A stretch of 35,962 bases of DNA from an uncultured Lachnoclostridium sp. (GCA_944376715.1 CALWDO010000031.1:1-35962); one strand, 5' to 3'. Numbered from the stretch's first letter, positions 5,887 to 15,721 are shown. Translations and numbers: made by a program. Notes: generated by a model from the sequence alone, not told the origin.

Positions 5887-8259
5887 ATGAACCAAAAAGT
5901 ATTAAAAACACTGGAATTTGACAAAATTATTCATATATTGACAGACCATGCGGCTTCTGAAGGGGCCAAAGAACTCTGCCGCACCCTTAAGCCGTCCTCC
6001 TCCCTCGAGGAGATCGAACGCCTGCAGTCAGAGACCGCGGACGCCCTGCGCCGTATTTACCGCAAAGGAAGCCTGTCTTTCGGCGGCATCCGCGACATCC
6101 GCGGCTCCGTAAAGCGGCTGGAAGTGGGCGGCGTTCTGGGCATGGGAGAACTGCTGCAGATCATGTCCCTTCTGGAGACTGCCGGAAAAGTGCGCCGGTA
6201 CGGACAGCGGGAGGAAGGGGATGATTCCCGGGATTCTCTGGACGAATCTTTTGAATTATTAGAGCCGGTTCCGTCTCTGGCAGGAGAGATCCGCCGGTGT
6301 ATTCTCTCGGAAGAAGAAATGGCGGATGACGCCAGCAGCGCCCTGCTGCATGTACGCCGTTCCATGCGTCAGATGAACGACCGTGTCCACAGCACGCTGA
6401 ACGCCATGGTAAACGGTTCCGCCCGCGCTTACCTGCAGGATCCGGTCGTCACCATGCGGGACGGAAGATATTGTCTGCCTGTCAAAGCGGAATACCGCAG
6501 CCAGGTGGCCGGTATGATCCACGACCAGAGTTCCACCGGTTCGACTCTTTTCATCGAGCCCATGGCCGTGATCAAGCTGAACAACGATTATAAGGAACTG
6601 CAGATCAAAGAGCAGCAGGAGATCGAAAAGGTCCTGGCTTCTCTCAGCGAGACGGCCGCCGGTTATCTGGAATTCTTATCCGATGATTACCGCCTGCTGG
6701 TGGATCTGGACTTCATTTTTGCCAGGGCCATGCTTGCCAAAGAGATGAAAGCCACCCGTCCCGTGCTCAATGAGAGGGGCTATATCCGCATCAAAGACGG
6801 ACGGCATCCTCTGCTGGATCCTAAAAAGGTCGTGCCCATCAACGTATGGCTGGGCAAAGATTTCGACCTGCTCATTGTGACCGGTCCCAACACCGGAGGC
6901 AAGACCGTCTCTCTGAAGACGGTGGGGCTTTTCACGCTCATGGGACAGTCCGGGCTCCATATCCCCGCCTTCGAGCGTTCGGAGCTGGCCGTATTTGACG
7001 ACGTATTTGCGGACATCGGAGACGAACAGAGTATTGAGCAGAGCCTCAGTACCTTTTCTTCTCATATGACTAATATCGTTTCTATCTTAAAGGACGCGTC
7101 CCTGAATTCTCTGGTGCTGTTCGACGAGCTGGGCGCCGGTACCGATCCTACCGAAGGCGCCGCCCTGGCCATATCGATCCTGGATCACCTGCACAAACAG
7201 GGGATCCGCACCATGGCGACGACTCATTACAGCGAACTGAAGATCTATGCGCTCTCTACGCAGGGCGTGGAAAATGCCTGCTGTGAATTTGACGTAGAAT
7301 CTCTGCGTCCCACCTACCGGCTGCTCATCGGCATTCCCGGCAAGAGCAACGCGTTCGCCATCTCTGCCAAGCTGGGGCTCCCGGAATTTCTGATCGAGGA
7401 CGCCAAAAAACAGATCGACGTCCAGGATAAGAACTTCGAAGACGTGATCTCCGAGCTGGAACACAGCCGCGTTACACTGGAAAAAGACCAGGCTGAAATC
7501 TCCCGGTACAAAGAGGAGATCCGTTCTCTCCGCAATGCCCTGCAGAAGAAACAGGACCGCCTGGACGAGCAGAAAGAAAAGATCCTCCGCGACGCCCGGG
7601 AACAGGCGGGCGCTATTTTGCAGGAGGCCAAAGATTACGCAGACGAGACCATGAAGAATTTCCATAAATTCGGAAAAGCCAATATTTCCGTGAAAGAGAT
7701 GGAGGCAGAGCGCGCCCGTCTGCGGGAGAAGATCAAGAATACCGAAACCAGTACCAGCGCCAAACCGGCGAAGCCGCGGAAGAAGGTCAAACCGGCGGCC
7801 CTGCATATCGGGGACCGGGTCCGCGTACTGAGCCTGAACCTGGAGGGCACTGTCAGCACCCTTCCCAATGCCAAAGGCGATCTCTTTGTCCAGATGGGAA
7901 TCCTCCGATCCCAGGTAAATATTAATGACCTGGAATATCTGGGAGAGGCAGAACGTCCGGCTTCCGGAAAAGGCGCCTCCGGCAGCGGCAATATCAAGAT
8001 GTCCAAATCGGCGTCCGTCAGCACGGAAATCAACCTGATCGGCATGACCGTGGACGAAGCCATGGGCCATCTGGACAAGTATCTGGACGACGCCTATCTG
8101 GCCCACGTCCCCAGCGTACGGATCGTACACGGCAAAGGCACCGGCGCTCTGCGTGGCGCGGTGCATCAGCATCTGAAGCGCTGCAAATATATCAAATCCT
8201 ACCGTCTCGGAACCTTCGGCGAAGGGGAAGCCGGGGTGACGATTGCGGAGTTCAAGTAA
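5887..8259 (+). CDS. mutS2: MutS2 ATPase/endonuclease with Smr domain
   Basis: The open frame extends further upstream, but the real start is the ATG at 5887. It follows ACAGGAGAT, and the protein opens with the family's MNQKVLKTLEFDKII. The product is 790 aa, the usual MutS2 length. In order it has MutS core helices, Walker A GPNTGGKTVS (about residue 333), Walker B LVLFDELGAGTDPTEGAAL, the signature His in ATTHYSELK, a long coiled coil (about 520-650), a KOW-like segment (HIGDRVRVLSL), and a C-terminal Smr domain (about 715-790; INLIGMTVDEA, HGKGTGALR). MutS2 proteins suppress recombination and, in Bacillus, split collided ribosomes (RqcU). It heads an operon with the regulator and kinase downstream (18-bp gap). 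Confidence 0.93.
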   Translation: MNQKVLKTLEFDKIIHILTDHAASEGAKELCRTLKPSSSLEEIERLQSETADALRRIYRKGSLSFGGIRDIRGSVKRLEVGGVLGMGELLQIMSLLETAGKVRRYGQREEGDDSRDSLDESFELLEPVPSLAGEIRRCILSEEEMADDASSALLHVRRSMRQMNDRVHSTLNAMVNGSARAYLQDPVVTMRDGRYCLPVKAEYRSQVAGMIHDQSSTGSTLFIEPMAVIKLNNDYKELQIKEQQEIEKVLASLSETAAGYLEFLSDDYRLLVDLDFIFARAMLAKEMKATRPVLNERGYIRIKDGRHPLLDPKKVVPINVWLGKDFDLLIVTGPNTGGKTVSLKTVGLFTLMGQSGLHIPAFERSELAVFDDVFADIGDEQSIEQSLSTFSSHMTNIVSILKDASLNSLVLFDELGAGTDPTEGAALAISILDHLHKQGIRTMATTHYSELKIYALSTQGVENACCEFDVESLRPTYRLLIGIPGKSNAFAISAKLGLPEFLIEDAKKQIDVQDKNFEDVISELEHSRVTLEKDQAEISRYKEEIRSLRNALQKKQDRLDEQKEKILRDAREQAGAILQEAKDYADETMKNFHKFGKANISVKEMEAERARLREKIKNTETSTSAKPAKPRKKVKPAALHIGDRVRVLSLNLEGTVSTLPNAKGDLFVQMGILRSQVNINDLEYLGEAERPASGKGASGSGNIKMSKSASVSTEINLIGMTVDEAMGHLDKYLDDAYLAHVPSVRIVHGKGTGALRGAVHQHLKRCKYIKSYRLGTFGEGEAGVTIAEFK

Positions 8260-8277
8260 ACAGACAGGAGAAACATT

Positions 8278-8973
8278 ATGGCTTCAAAACAGAAAATACT
8301 CATCGTCGACGACGATACTAATATTGCAGAACTGATCTCCCTTTATCTGACCAAGGAATGCTACGAAGTAAAGATTGTGACGGACGGGGAACAGGCCCTG
8401 CAGGTCTTCGACAGCTTCGCGCCGAATCTGATCCTGTTGGATCTGATGCTCCCCGGCATAGACGGCTATCAGGTCTGCCGGGAAATCCGCGCCCGTTCCA
8501 ATACGCCTATCATCATGCTTTCCGCAAAGGGAGAGATTTTTGACAAAGTGCTGGGCCTGGAGCTGGGAGCGGACGACTATATGATCAAACCTTTCGATTC
8601 CAAAGAACTGGTGGCCCGGGTCAAAGCGGTACTGCGCCGTTTTCAGCCGGCGAGACCGGAATCCGGCAGCGAGGCCAAGATCGTCCAGTATCCGGATCTG
8701 ATCATCAACCAGACCAACTACTCTGTGATCTATCAGGGCCACACAGTGGAGATGCCTCCCAAGGAGCTGGAGCTTTTATACTTCCTTGCATCTTCTCCCA
8801 ATCAGGTATTCACCAGAGAACAGCTCCTGGACCATATCTGGGGCTATGAATATATCGGAGATACCCGTACCGTGGATGTACACATCAAAAGGCTGAGGGA
8901 AAAGATCAAGGATCATGATTCCTGGCGTCTGGCTACCGTCTGGGGTATCGGCTATAAATTCGAGGTGAAATAA
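8278..8973 (+). CDS. OmpR/PhoB-family response regulator
   Basis: The 231-residue protein has a receiver domain (1-118) with the acidic pocket DDD at 11-13, phospho-acceptor Asp55 in LILLDLMLPG, and the conserved Lys in MIKPFDS. A winged-helix DNA-binding domain (about 135-231) follows, with the usual LTRE-like FTREQLLDHIWGY and TVDVHIKRLREKI. A GGAGAAAC ribosome binding site precedes the ATG. Its stop overlaps the next gene's start (TAATG), so it is translationally coupled to the kinase. Target genes are unknown. Co-transcription with mutS2 is suggested by the 18-bp gap. Confidence 0.92.
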   Translation: MASKQKILIVDDDTNIAELISLYLTKECYEVKIVTDGEQALQVFDSFAPNLILLDLMLPGIDGYQVCREIRARSNTPIIMLSAKGEIFDKVLGLELGADDYMIKPFDSKELVARVKAVLRRFQPARPESGSEAKIVQYPDLIINQTNYSVIYQGHTVEMPPKELELLYFLASSPNQVFTREQLLDHIWGYEYIGDTRTVDVHIKRLREKIKDHDSWRLATVWGIGYKFEVK

Positions 8974-10406
8974 TGCACCTTTCGCTGAACATAAAATTTA
9001 TCATTGCATATCTGATATTCGGCCTGTGCGCCTTCCTCTGCATCTCCACCGTCACGTCCCGGCTGCTGCTGGACCACACGGTGGAAGAGAAGGCAAGCTC
9101 TTTCTACCAGGAGGGACTGTATCTGGCCGACCAATATGTGGCCACTTATCCGGGAGATGTGGATGACCAGCATTCCCTCTCCGGCATCCAGCCTTATCTC
9201 TCCTCCGTGGACGTCTATCTGAATGCGGAGATATGGCTTATCAGCCGGGACGGCAATCTGGTTTTAAGCTCTGCGGACACAGAGATCCCTGCCGAACCGC
9301 GGGAGATTCCGGATTTTAACTCGGTGCTTCCCGGAGGAAAATACTATACCACCGGGGATTTTTTCGGCATGTTCGATCAGGAGACCCTGAGCGTGCTGGT
9401 TCCGGTCACCCATAATTACCATGTGCGCGGCTATATCGCGGTACATACCCCCATGTCCTCTGTGGTCCAGGAAAAGGAAGGCTATCTGATGGCGTTTTAC
9501 ATCACGTTGATCATCCTTATGGCGCTGACCTTTTTATTCGCGGCTGCGGGCTGGTTCATCGTCTACCGCCCTCTGCGCAAACTCGGACGGGCCGCCGGAG
9601 AATATGCCTCGGGCAACTTCGACTATCCTATCGCCATGAACCGGGAAGACGAGCTGGGCATCCTTTCCAACACCATGAATTTCATGGCGCAGGCGCTCAG
9701 AGACGCGGACGAGGACCAACGGAAAATGATTTCCAATATTTCTCATGACTTTCGCTCGCCTCTGACCTCCATAAAGGGCTATATTGAGGCTATGCTGGAC
9801 GGAACCATCCCTCCGGAGATGCAGGAAAAGTATCTGAATATCGTGCTCCGGGAGACTGAACGGCTGACCAAGCTAACCAGCGGCCTGCTGGAGCTGAACG
9901 CCATGAACCCCAAACAGAACCGGCTGGACAAGACACGTTTTGATATCAATACAGTAATCAAAAATACTGCCGCGTCCTTTGAAGGAACCTGTACCTCCCG
10001 GCGGATCGCCTTCAACCTGCTCTTTGCAGATCCCCAGTCCTATGTCTGCGCGGACATGGGCAAGATCCAGCAGGTGCTCTACAACCTGATCGACAACGCG
10101 ATCAAATTCAGCCATCCGGACTCGGTCATCACCGTAGAGACCACGCCGCGCTTCGGAAAAATCTTCGTATCCGTGAGGGATACCGGGATCGGGATCCCCA
10201 AAGACAGCCTGAAAAAAATATGGGAACGGTTCTACAAGACAGATCTCTCCCGCGGGAAAGACAAAAGCGGCACCGGCCTGGGGCTCTCCATCGTCAAAGA
10301 GATCATCCAGATGCACGGGGAAAATATCAATGTGATCAGCACAGAAGGAGTGGGCACAGAATTTATCTTCTCGCTGAGCGAAGCAGAGGAAGAAACAGAA
10401 AAGTAA
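8973..10406 (+). CDS. Sensor histidine kinase with HAMP domain (partner of the upstream regulator)
   Basis: The 477-residue membrane kinase has a first membrane helix (about 8-32), an extracytoplasmic sensor region (33-170) that looks like a small PAS/Cache-type fold, and a second helix (about 172-197). A HAMP linker (198-245), a dimerisation domain with phospho-acceptor His258 (SNISHDFRSPLTSIKGY), and an ATP-binding domain follow (NLIDNAIKFS, DTGIGIP, GTGLGLSIV). The start ATG shares one base with the regulator's stop. The ligand cannot be read from the sequence. It is the last gene of the mutS2 operon and is followed by a terminator. Confidence 0.92.
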   Translation: MHLSLNIKFIIAYLIFGLCAFLCISTVTSRLLLDHTVEEKASSFYQEGLYLADQYVATYPGDVDDQHSLSGIQPYLSSVDVYLNAEIWLISRDGNLVLSSADTEIPAEPREIPDFNSVLPGGKYYTTGDFFGMFDQETLSVLVPVTHNYHVRGYIAVHTPMSSVVQEKEGYLMAFYITLIILMALTFLFAAAGWFIVYRPLRKLGRAAGEYASGNFDYPIAMNREDELGILSNTMNFMAQALRDADEDQRKMISNISHDFRSPLTSIKGYIEAMLDGTIPPEMQEKYLNIVLRETERLTKLTSGLLELNAMNPKQNRLDKTRFDINTVIKNTAASFEGTCTSRRIAFNLLFADPQSYVCADMGKIQQVLYNLIDNAIKFSHPDSVITVETTPRFGKIFVSVRDTGIGIPKDSLKKIWERFYKTDLSRGKDKSGTGLGLSIVKEIIQMHGENINVISTEGVGTEFIFSLSEAEEETEK

Positions 10407-10439
10407 ATAACTCCCGGCGCCGTCGGGCGCGGATGAAAA

Positions 10440-10471
10440 AGGCGGAACCTCCGAATCAGGAAATTCCGCCT
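10440..10471. terminator. Bidirectional rho-independent terminator
   Basis: A perfect 8-bp stem, AGGCGGAA (10440-10447) with TTCCGCCT (10464-10471), encloses a 16-nt loop. T-rich sequence follows on the plus strand (cgatatttt), and TTTTTC follows on the minus strand. It sits between the convergent kinase and hydratase genes and can serve both. Confidence 0.8.
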
Positions 10472-10485
10472 CGATATTTTAGATT

Positions 10486-12771
10486 TTAAACCCGATTATA
10501 GTTAATCAGACATCCCTTCAGGATGATTTCTCTCTCATCATCCGTCATGTCGCCCAGCTTCAGGGTAAATTCCTTCATGCCGTCTTTCACTACATACGCT
10601 TTCACTTCTGAGGCTTTATTTTTAACCGCTTCCGTGATATTCGGCACAAACAGATAATCGCCGTTGGCAAAGGGAAGGTCTCCTTCCTCGATCAGGAACG
10701 GCAGCATACCCCAGTTGATCAGATTGGAACGGTAACGCTTGGTGGCGTAGCTGTTGGCGATATTTGCCCAGCCTCCCAGCACCTTCTGACAGGACGCCGC
10801 CTGCTCCCTCGCGGAACCGTCGCCCGGTTTCACTGCGAAAATCGTGCTTCCGACTCCCATGTTCCGGTCTGTCACTTCCGGATAAGAAGCGCGGATCGTC
10901 TCCAGGACTTCTTTCAGCTCCGGCAGCGCTTCTTCCGGACTCTGTCCGGCTTCCAGCGCTTTCTGCGCCGCCTGGACCTCCTTGGCGCGTCCCACGTACT
11001 CCGGATCTTTTCTGGACAGGGTAAACTCTGCCAGGCCCAGCGGATTAGAACGGTAGGAAGAGGTCTCTCCCGATGGGATCAGCTCATCCGTAGTCGTCAC
11101 CGGATCATGGATCTCTGATACCACTTTCAGGATCAGATACTCCGGCAGCTCGCTCATGGCCGGCCAGTCTTTGATATTGGGACCAAAATGGATCTGCTCA
11201 TCCGGATCCGCCACTCCCTTGCTGTCAAATACGCGGTTTTCGTAGATCTGTTTATCAAATACGTATTTCGGATTGCGGTATTCCACATCCAGATCCGTAG
11301 CCGCCGTCAGATATCCCTTGTTGGCTGCCGTAGCGGCAATAGAACGGGCGTCCATCAGCGCCACGGACGCGATCTGGCCGTTCTGCAGCTTGGAGCCTTC
11401 CCGATTCGGGAAATTCCTGGTAGAATGACGGATACTGAAACCATTATTGCACGGCGTATCTCCTGCGCCAAAGCACGGTCCGCAGAACGCCGTCTTCAGA
11501 ACCGCTCCGGTCTGCATCAGCATGGCCGCGGAACCATTTTTCACCAGTTCCATATAGATCGGCATGGAAGCCGGGTAAACGCTCAGTGTAAATTCGTCGG
11601 CTCCGATGCTCTTTCCATCCAGAATGTCCGCCGCCGCGCAGATGTTTTCAAATCCACCTCCCGCGCAGCCTGCGATGATACCCTGATCCACATACAGACG
11701 TCCATTATGTACTTTATCTCTCAGCGAGAAGGACACCTGGTCTCCCAGGCTGACTTTGGCACGTTTCTCGCAGTCTGCCAGGATATCGTCCAGGTTCGCG
11801 TTCAGTTCTTCGATCGTATACGCGTTGCTGGGATGGAACGGCATCGCGATCATGGGCCGTATCTCTCCCAGATCCACTACGATCATGCCGTCATAATATG
11901 CCACGCTGCCCGGATTCAGTTCTTTATAATCCTCAGGTCTTCCATGTATCTCATAGAACTCCCGGATCGTCTCGTCCGTCTTCCAGATCGAAGACAGGCA
12001 GGTGGTCTCTGTGGTCATGACATCGATGCCGATACGGAAATCCGCGCTCAGTTTCCCGACTCCGTCGCCGATGAATTCCATCACTTTATTATTTACATAT
12101 CCATTGGCAAATACTTCCTTGATGATCGCCAGCGCCACATCCTGAGGTCCGACGCCTTTGACCGGCTCTCCGGTCAGATATACGCCCACTACGCCCGGCA
12201 TGGGGATATCGTAGGTCTGGTTCAGCAGCTGTTTTACCAGCTCCGGACCGCCTTCGCCCATAGCCATGGTACCCAGCGCGCCGTAACGGGTATGGCTGTC
12301 CGATCCTAATATCATCTGTCCCCCGCCGGAAAGCATCTCGCGGGCATACTGATGAATCACTGCCTGATGAGGCGGCACATATACTCCGCCGTATTTTTTC
12401 GCGCAGGTAAGTCCGAACATGTGGTCATCCTCGTTGATCGTTCCGCCCACCGCGCAAAGACTGTTATGACAGTTCGTCAGCACATAAGGCATAGGAAATT
12501 TTTCCAGTCCCGAAGCGCGGGCGGTCTGAATGATGCCCACATATGTGATGTCGTGGGATGTGAGCTTGTCAAAACGTATCTGCAGCCTGTCCATATTGCC
12601 GGATGTATTGTGCTGCTCCAGGATTCCATAGGCAATCGTCTGTTTTTTCGCCTCTTCCCTGGACGGCGCCTGAGCCATCTTTCCGGCCAGCACCTTCTGC
12701 GCATCCGGGGAATCCGGAATAATCTCGGATCCGTTCAGCACATAAGCGCCTCCATTATATAATTGAATCAT
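10486..12771 (-). CDS. Aconitase-family hydratase (YbhJ-like)
   Basis: The start is the ATG at 12771 with GGAGGTGCGT just upstream; a longer frame upstream has no such signal. The protein is 761 aa. It keeps the aconitase hallmarks: [20 protein letters not shown] (156-175), a cluster ligand Cys369 in AGCAGGG (position of SCTN in other members), and Cys430/Cys433 in CGPC. These match the three [4Fe-4S] ligands in spacing (61 residues, then CxxC). The C-terminal swivel domain includes [10 protein letters not shown]. It is not ordinary AcnA or LeuC by its motifs and best resembles uncharacterised hydratases such as E. coli YbhJ, so the substrate is unknown. It stands alone between a terminator and a GntR-like operator, outside any citrate-cycle cluster. 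Confidence 0.82.
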   Translation of the reverse strand: MIQLYNGGAYVLNGSEIIPDSPDAQKVLAGKMAQAPSREEAKKQTIAYGILEQHNTSGNMDRLQIRFDKLTSHDITYVGIIQTARASGLEKFPMPYVLTNCHNSLCAVGGTINEDDHMFGLTCAKKYGGVYVPPHQAVIHQYAREMLSGGGQMILGSDSHTRYGALGTMAMGEGGPELVKQLLNQTYDIPMPGVVGVYLTGEPVKGVGPQDVALAIIKEVFANGYVNNKVMEFIGDGVGKLSADFRIGIDVMTTETTCLSSIWKTDETIREFYEIHGRPEDYKELNPGSVAYYDGMIVVDLGEIRPMIAMPFHPSNAYTIEELNANLDDILADCEKRAKVSLGDQVSFSLRDKVHNGRLYVDQGIIAGCAGGGFENICAAADILDGKSIGADEFTLSVYPASMPIYMELVKNGSAAMLMQTGAVLKTAFCGPCFGAGDTPCNNGFSIRHSTRNFPNREGSKLQNGQIASVALMDARSIAATAANKGYLTAATDLDVEYRNPKYVFDKQIYENRVFDSKGVADPDEQIHFGPNIKDWPAMSELPEYLILKVVSEIHDPVTTTDELIPSGETSSYRSNPLGLAEFTLSRKDPEYVGRAKEVQAAQKALEAGQSPEEALPELKEVLETIRASYPEVTDRNMGVGSTIFAVKPGDGSAREQAASCQKVLGGWANIANSYATKRYRSNLINWGMLPFLIEEGDLPFANGDYLFVPNITEAVKNKASEVKAYVVKDGMKEFTLKLGDMTDDEREIILKGCLINYNRV

Positions 12772-12792
12772 ACGCACCTCCATAAAACGGAT

Positions 12793-12830
12793 TTGTATAC
12801 AATTATACAATTGCTATGGTGTAAAAGCAA
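12793..12830 (-). promoter_or_regulatory. Promoter with GntR-like palindrome for the hydratase gene
   Basis: The minus strand has TTGCTT (12830..12825), a 17-bp spacer, and TATAAT (12807..12802). Immediately downstream, at the expected transcription start, is the perfect 10-bp palindrome TTGTATACAA (12793-12802). Overlapping it, TTGTATA and TATACAA form a wider dyad (12793-12810). TTGTATACAA is the core of the B. subtilis GntR operator and resembles sites of other GntR-family repressors. A repressor bound here would block initiation. No GntR-family gene lies in the window, so the regulator is encoded elsewhere. Confidence 0.6.
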
Positions 12831-12845
12831 CCACAAAAATAATCC

Positions 12846-14864
12846 CTATACTTCTGTATCACACGGAAACGCCACTGTCACCTTAAACAGGTCGCCGTCC
12901 AGATAAATCTCAAATCTGCCGTTCTGCAGTTCTGTCAGATCTTTCGCGATAGACAGGCCCAGTCCGCTGCCCTCTGTGGTACGGGATTCATCTCCTCTGG
13001 TAAAACGTTCTGTCAGCTCTTCCGCAGAGATATTCAAAGGCTGCTCGGAGATATTCTTCATGGAAATAACTCCTTCGTCCCCTTCCCGTGTCACATCCAG
13101 ATAGACCCGGGTATGTGGCATGGCGTATTTTTCCACATTCCGGTACAGATTTTCGATAATTCTCCACAATCTGCGCCCGTCTGCCTTCACATACAGTGGT
13201 TCCTGTGGATAAGAAGCGACAAATCTTAACCCGCGGGCCGCAAACCGTTCTTCAAATTCTCCGCTGGTCTGCATCAGCAGTTCCTTCAGATCAATGCGGG
13301 TGATCTGGAGCGTCACATTGCCGGAGCTGGCCCGGGAGGCTTCCACCAGATCTTCTGTCAGCTGCTTCAGTCTCTGGGATTTCTGGTCCAGTACCTCCAG
13401 GTACTCTTCTGCCCTGGCATTCTCGATGGGTTCCCGCTTCATCAGATCCACATAGTTGATAATAGACGTCAGAGGAGTCTTCAGGTCATGGGACACATTC
13501 GTGATCAGATCCGCCTTCATCCGCTCGCTTTTCATCTGTTCCTGCACCGCGCTTTTTAAGTCTTCTCCCAGTTCATTGACTGCTTCCGCCATCCTGCGGT
13601 TATTCCAGAACAGATGCTCCGCAGGGATAGCAGACTCCTCCTTGCCTGATTTCATGGACTCCACGCCTTCCAGCAGCTTCTGGCGCTGAATTCCGTCCAG
13701 GATCAGGACTGCCAGCACTCCCGCGTTCAGGATCAGCAGCAGCGCGTCCTCGACGCCGCCTGTACCCGGAAGCAGCCGGATGAGCATCTGGATCAATTGG
13801 TAAGCCACAAAATATATTGCGATGCGGACCGCCACATGCACTCTTTCCAGCAGGACAGCTCCCAGCCGCCGTGCTCCGCGGACCAGCGTAACGAGAAGCG
13901 CCGGCAAAGTGATAAGCCATATAACTGTCACGGCCCCCATTCCTTTCGCATACGGAAGGATCGTTCCAACGGCATTCTCATATTCTGTCTGACCGCGCTG
14001 GAACTGATCCGCTACCGGGAATGAAGTATCTATCCCCACATACAGCTGGTATTCTCCGTCCAGATGCGCGGCGCCGCCTGTCAGAAGAGCCTGCGTATTA
14101 TAGGAATAATAATCTCCCACATTTACCTGCGACACACTGGTAGAGCGGCTGTCAAAAATATAATAGCTTCTGAAACCCTTAAAATAAGCTTCCAGAGTTT
14201 CCTGTGCAGGCTTTGCATTCCCCAGTTCCGTCACATTGGTGTAAAATTCTCCGCTGCCCAGATCCCAGAGCGCGAAACGTACATTGGTCGCGCCTGAATT
14301 CCAGGTTTTCAGGTCCTGCTGATAGGCCGCCACATCCTCTTTCAGCCGTTCCATAGCTTCCTGGATCTGATCTACCAGTTCCTGATATTCCTCCCCGCAC
14401 TGGTTGGCATATTCCTGGATGCTTCCGTAAAACAACGGCTGATATATTTCCTGCAGTACATCCTCCCGAACCGTGGTTCCTTTCAGGCTCCACTGGTAAA
14501 GATCGCCCAGACGATAACAGATCCCGTCTTCTTTCTCCTCCTCCGGAATCTCGTCATAGACGGCTCCGCTGTTCAGGTAGTCGCGGATGCGGATGATCCG
14601 GTCGGGATCAAATTCTCCTGCCCGCTCCATCCTGCTGGTCCTTGCCATCACTCCGATGGAATTATAGACCGCGTCGGAAGCCAGATCCTGAAATGCGGCC
14701 GTCTCCACATACGTCTTTCCATTCAGCGCGTCCCGCCAGGTTTCCTGTGTATATTGATATCCGTTTCCTATAATTGCACCGATTGCCAGTACGGCCAGCA
14801 TGACCAGATTGACTCCCAGAATGATTCTCCGGAAAACGAATGTCTTTTTTCTTCTATTCTTCAT
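12846..14864 (-). CDS. Large sensor histidine kinase
   Basis: A 672-residue membrane kinase with a membrane helix at about 12-33 and a long extracytoplasmic region (34-305) that I do not recognise. Three more membrane helices follow (about 307-328, 345-366, 374-391), then a dimerisation domain with His459 (DLITNVSHDLKTPLTSI) and an ATPase domain (GSGLGLSIAKDL). The N-box reads IIENLYRNVEKYA, a variant with Arg before the usual Asn position. The extracytoplasmic part has a coiled stretch (about 155-190). Its ATG overlaps the regulator's stop by four bases (ATGA). Such kinases with extra membrane helices are common in Lachnospiraceae next to OmpR-type regulators. The signal is unknown. Confidence 0.9.
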   Translation of the reverse strand: MKNRRKKTFVFRRIILGVNLVMLAVLAIGAIIGNGYQYTQETWRDALNGKTYVETAAFQDLASDAVYNSIGVMARTSRMERAGEFDPDRIIRIRDYLNSGAVYDEIPEEEKEDGICYRLGDLYQWSLKGTTVREDVLQEIYQPLFYGSIQEYANQCGEEYQELVDQIQEAMERLKEDVAAYQQDLKTWNSGATNVRFALWDLGSGEFYTNVTELGNAKPAQETLEAYFKGFRSYYIFDSRSTSVSQVNVGDYYSYNTQALLTGGAAHLDGEYQLYVGIDTSFPVADQFQRGQTEYENAVGTILPYAKGMGAVTVIWLITLPALLVTLVRGARRLGAVLLERVHVAVRIAIYFVAYQLIQMLIRLLPGTGGVEDALLLILNAGVLAVLILDGIQRQKLLEGVESMKSGKEESAIPAEHLFWNNRRMAEAVNELGEDLKSAVQEQMKSERMKADLITNVSHDLKTPLTSIINYVDLMKREPIENARAEEYLEVLDQKSQRLKQLTEDLVEASRASSGNVTLQITRIDLKELLMQTSGEFEERFAARGLRFVASYPQEPLYVKADGRRLWRIIENLYRNVEKYAMPHTRVYLDVTREGDEGVISMKNISEQPLNISAEELTERFTRGDESRTTEGSGLGLSIAKDLTELQNGRFEIYLDGDLFKVTVAFPCDTEV

Positions 14865-15562
14865 ATTCTCTCCTGTTCCCGATCAATCTTGTATCCCACG
14901 CCCCAGACAACTTTCAGATATCTGGGTTCTTTGGGATTGATTTCGATTTTTTCCCGGATATGACGAATATGTACGGCTACCGTATTATCGCCGCCGATGG
15001 CGTCCTCATGCCAGATCTTTTCGTAGATTTGAGCGATAGAGAACACCTTGCCCGGGTTCTGCATCAGCAGAAGAAGGATCTGATATTCAATGGGCGTCAG
15101 TTTCACCGGCTCCCCGTCCACAGTCACCTCTTTGCGGTCATCGTCCACCATCAGGCCTCCGATCCGAAATATGGACGGACGCTGCTTGGAGATCGCTCCC
15201 AGTTGTGTATAACGCCGCAGCAGCGACTTTACCCTCGCGGTCAGTTCCAGTGGATTAAACGGCTTGGTAATGTAATCATCCGCGCCGATATTCAGTCCCA
15301 GAATCTTATCTGTGTCTTCCGATTTAGCAGAAAGGAAGATAATCGGGATTCCGCTGCTCTCCCGGATCTTGACGGCAGCACGGATACCATCCATATGGGG
15401 CATCATAATGTCGAGCAGGAGCAGGTGCACCTCATGCTCCTGGAGCATCCGGATCGCCTCCAGTCCGTCATATGCTTTCAATACTGTATAGCCCTCCTGG
15501 CTTAAATAGATCTCGATGGCGTCCACGATCGCCCGGTCGTCGTCACAGACTAAAATGTTCAT
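14861..15562 (-). CDS. OmpR-family response regulator
   Basis: The 233-residue protein has a receiver domain with DDD at 7-9, phospho-acceptor Asp51 in LLLLDIMMPHMDG, and Lys in YITKPFNPLEL. The winged-helix domain (about 133-231) has LTPIEYQILLLLMQNPGKVF and VAVHIRHIREKIE. ATG at 15562 follows AAGGAGAGACGAAT. It is the first gene of a two-gene operon with the kinase at 12846-14864. Upstream, TTAAGAATTT-like direct repeats and a palindrome suggest autoregulation (see 15595-15644). The family resembles VanR/PhoP-type regulators of cell-envelope responses, but the regulon cannot be named. Confidence 0.92.
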   Translation of the reverse strand: MNILVCDDDRAIVDAIEIYLSQEGYTVLKAYDGLEAIRMLQEHEVHLLLLDIMMPHMDGIRAAVKIRESSGIPIIFLSAKSEDTDKILGLNIGADDYITKPFNPLELTARVKSLLRRYTQLGAISKQRPSIFRIGGLMVDDDRKEVTVDGEPVKLTPIEYQILLLLMQNPGKVFSIAQIYEKIWHEDAIGGDNTVAVHIRHIREKIEINPKEPRYLKVVWGVGYKIDREQERI

Positions 15563-15594
15563 ATTCGTCTCTCCTTTTCTGCCTATAGTTATAC

Positions 15595-15644
15595 CATCTT
15601 ATTTTTAAGATGAAAGGTCTGAAATTCTTAAGATTCTTTTAATG
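15595..15644 (-). promoter_or_regulatory. Candidate autoregulatory sites upstream of the response regulator
   Basis: The minus strand shows 11-bp-spaced direct repeats TTAAAAGAATC and TTAAGAATTTC (within 15619-15644), the arrangement usually bound by OmpR/PhoB dimers. Then comes an exact palindrome, CATCTTA, 4 nt, TAAGATG (15595-15612), in the spacer before a TATAAC -10 candidate. No good -35 is present, as expected for an activated promoter. Function is inferred. Confidence 0.45.
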
Positions 15645-15657
15645 TTCTTCCGAATAA

Positions 15658-15704
15658 GAAAAAGCCGGAAGGCTTCCGCGCAAAAACGCCAGAAACCTGC
15701 CGGC
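15658..15704 (-). terminator. Probable terminator downstream of the M29 aminopeptidase
   Basis: On the minus strand a bulged hairpin (GCCGGCAG pairing with CTGGC, 15704..15688) is followed by TTTTT. A second short hairpin around CGGAAGCCTTCCG is followed by CTTTTTC. Neither stem is strong alone, but both end in T-runs and sit just after the aminopeptidase stop. Confidence 0.5.
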
Positions 15705-15721
15705 AGTTATGACCTGTCCTG

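Noticed and set aside
7087-8172. 361-codon minus-strand open frame
   Set aside because: Antisense shadow of mutS2, without family motifs or a ribosome binding site.
11188-12309. 373-codon plus-strand open frame
   Set aside because: Antisense to the aconitase-family gene; His/Arg-rich shadow translation.
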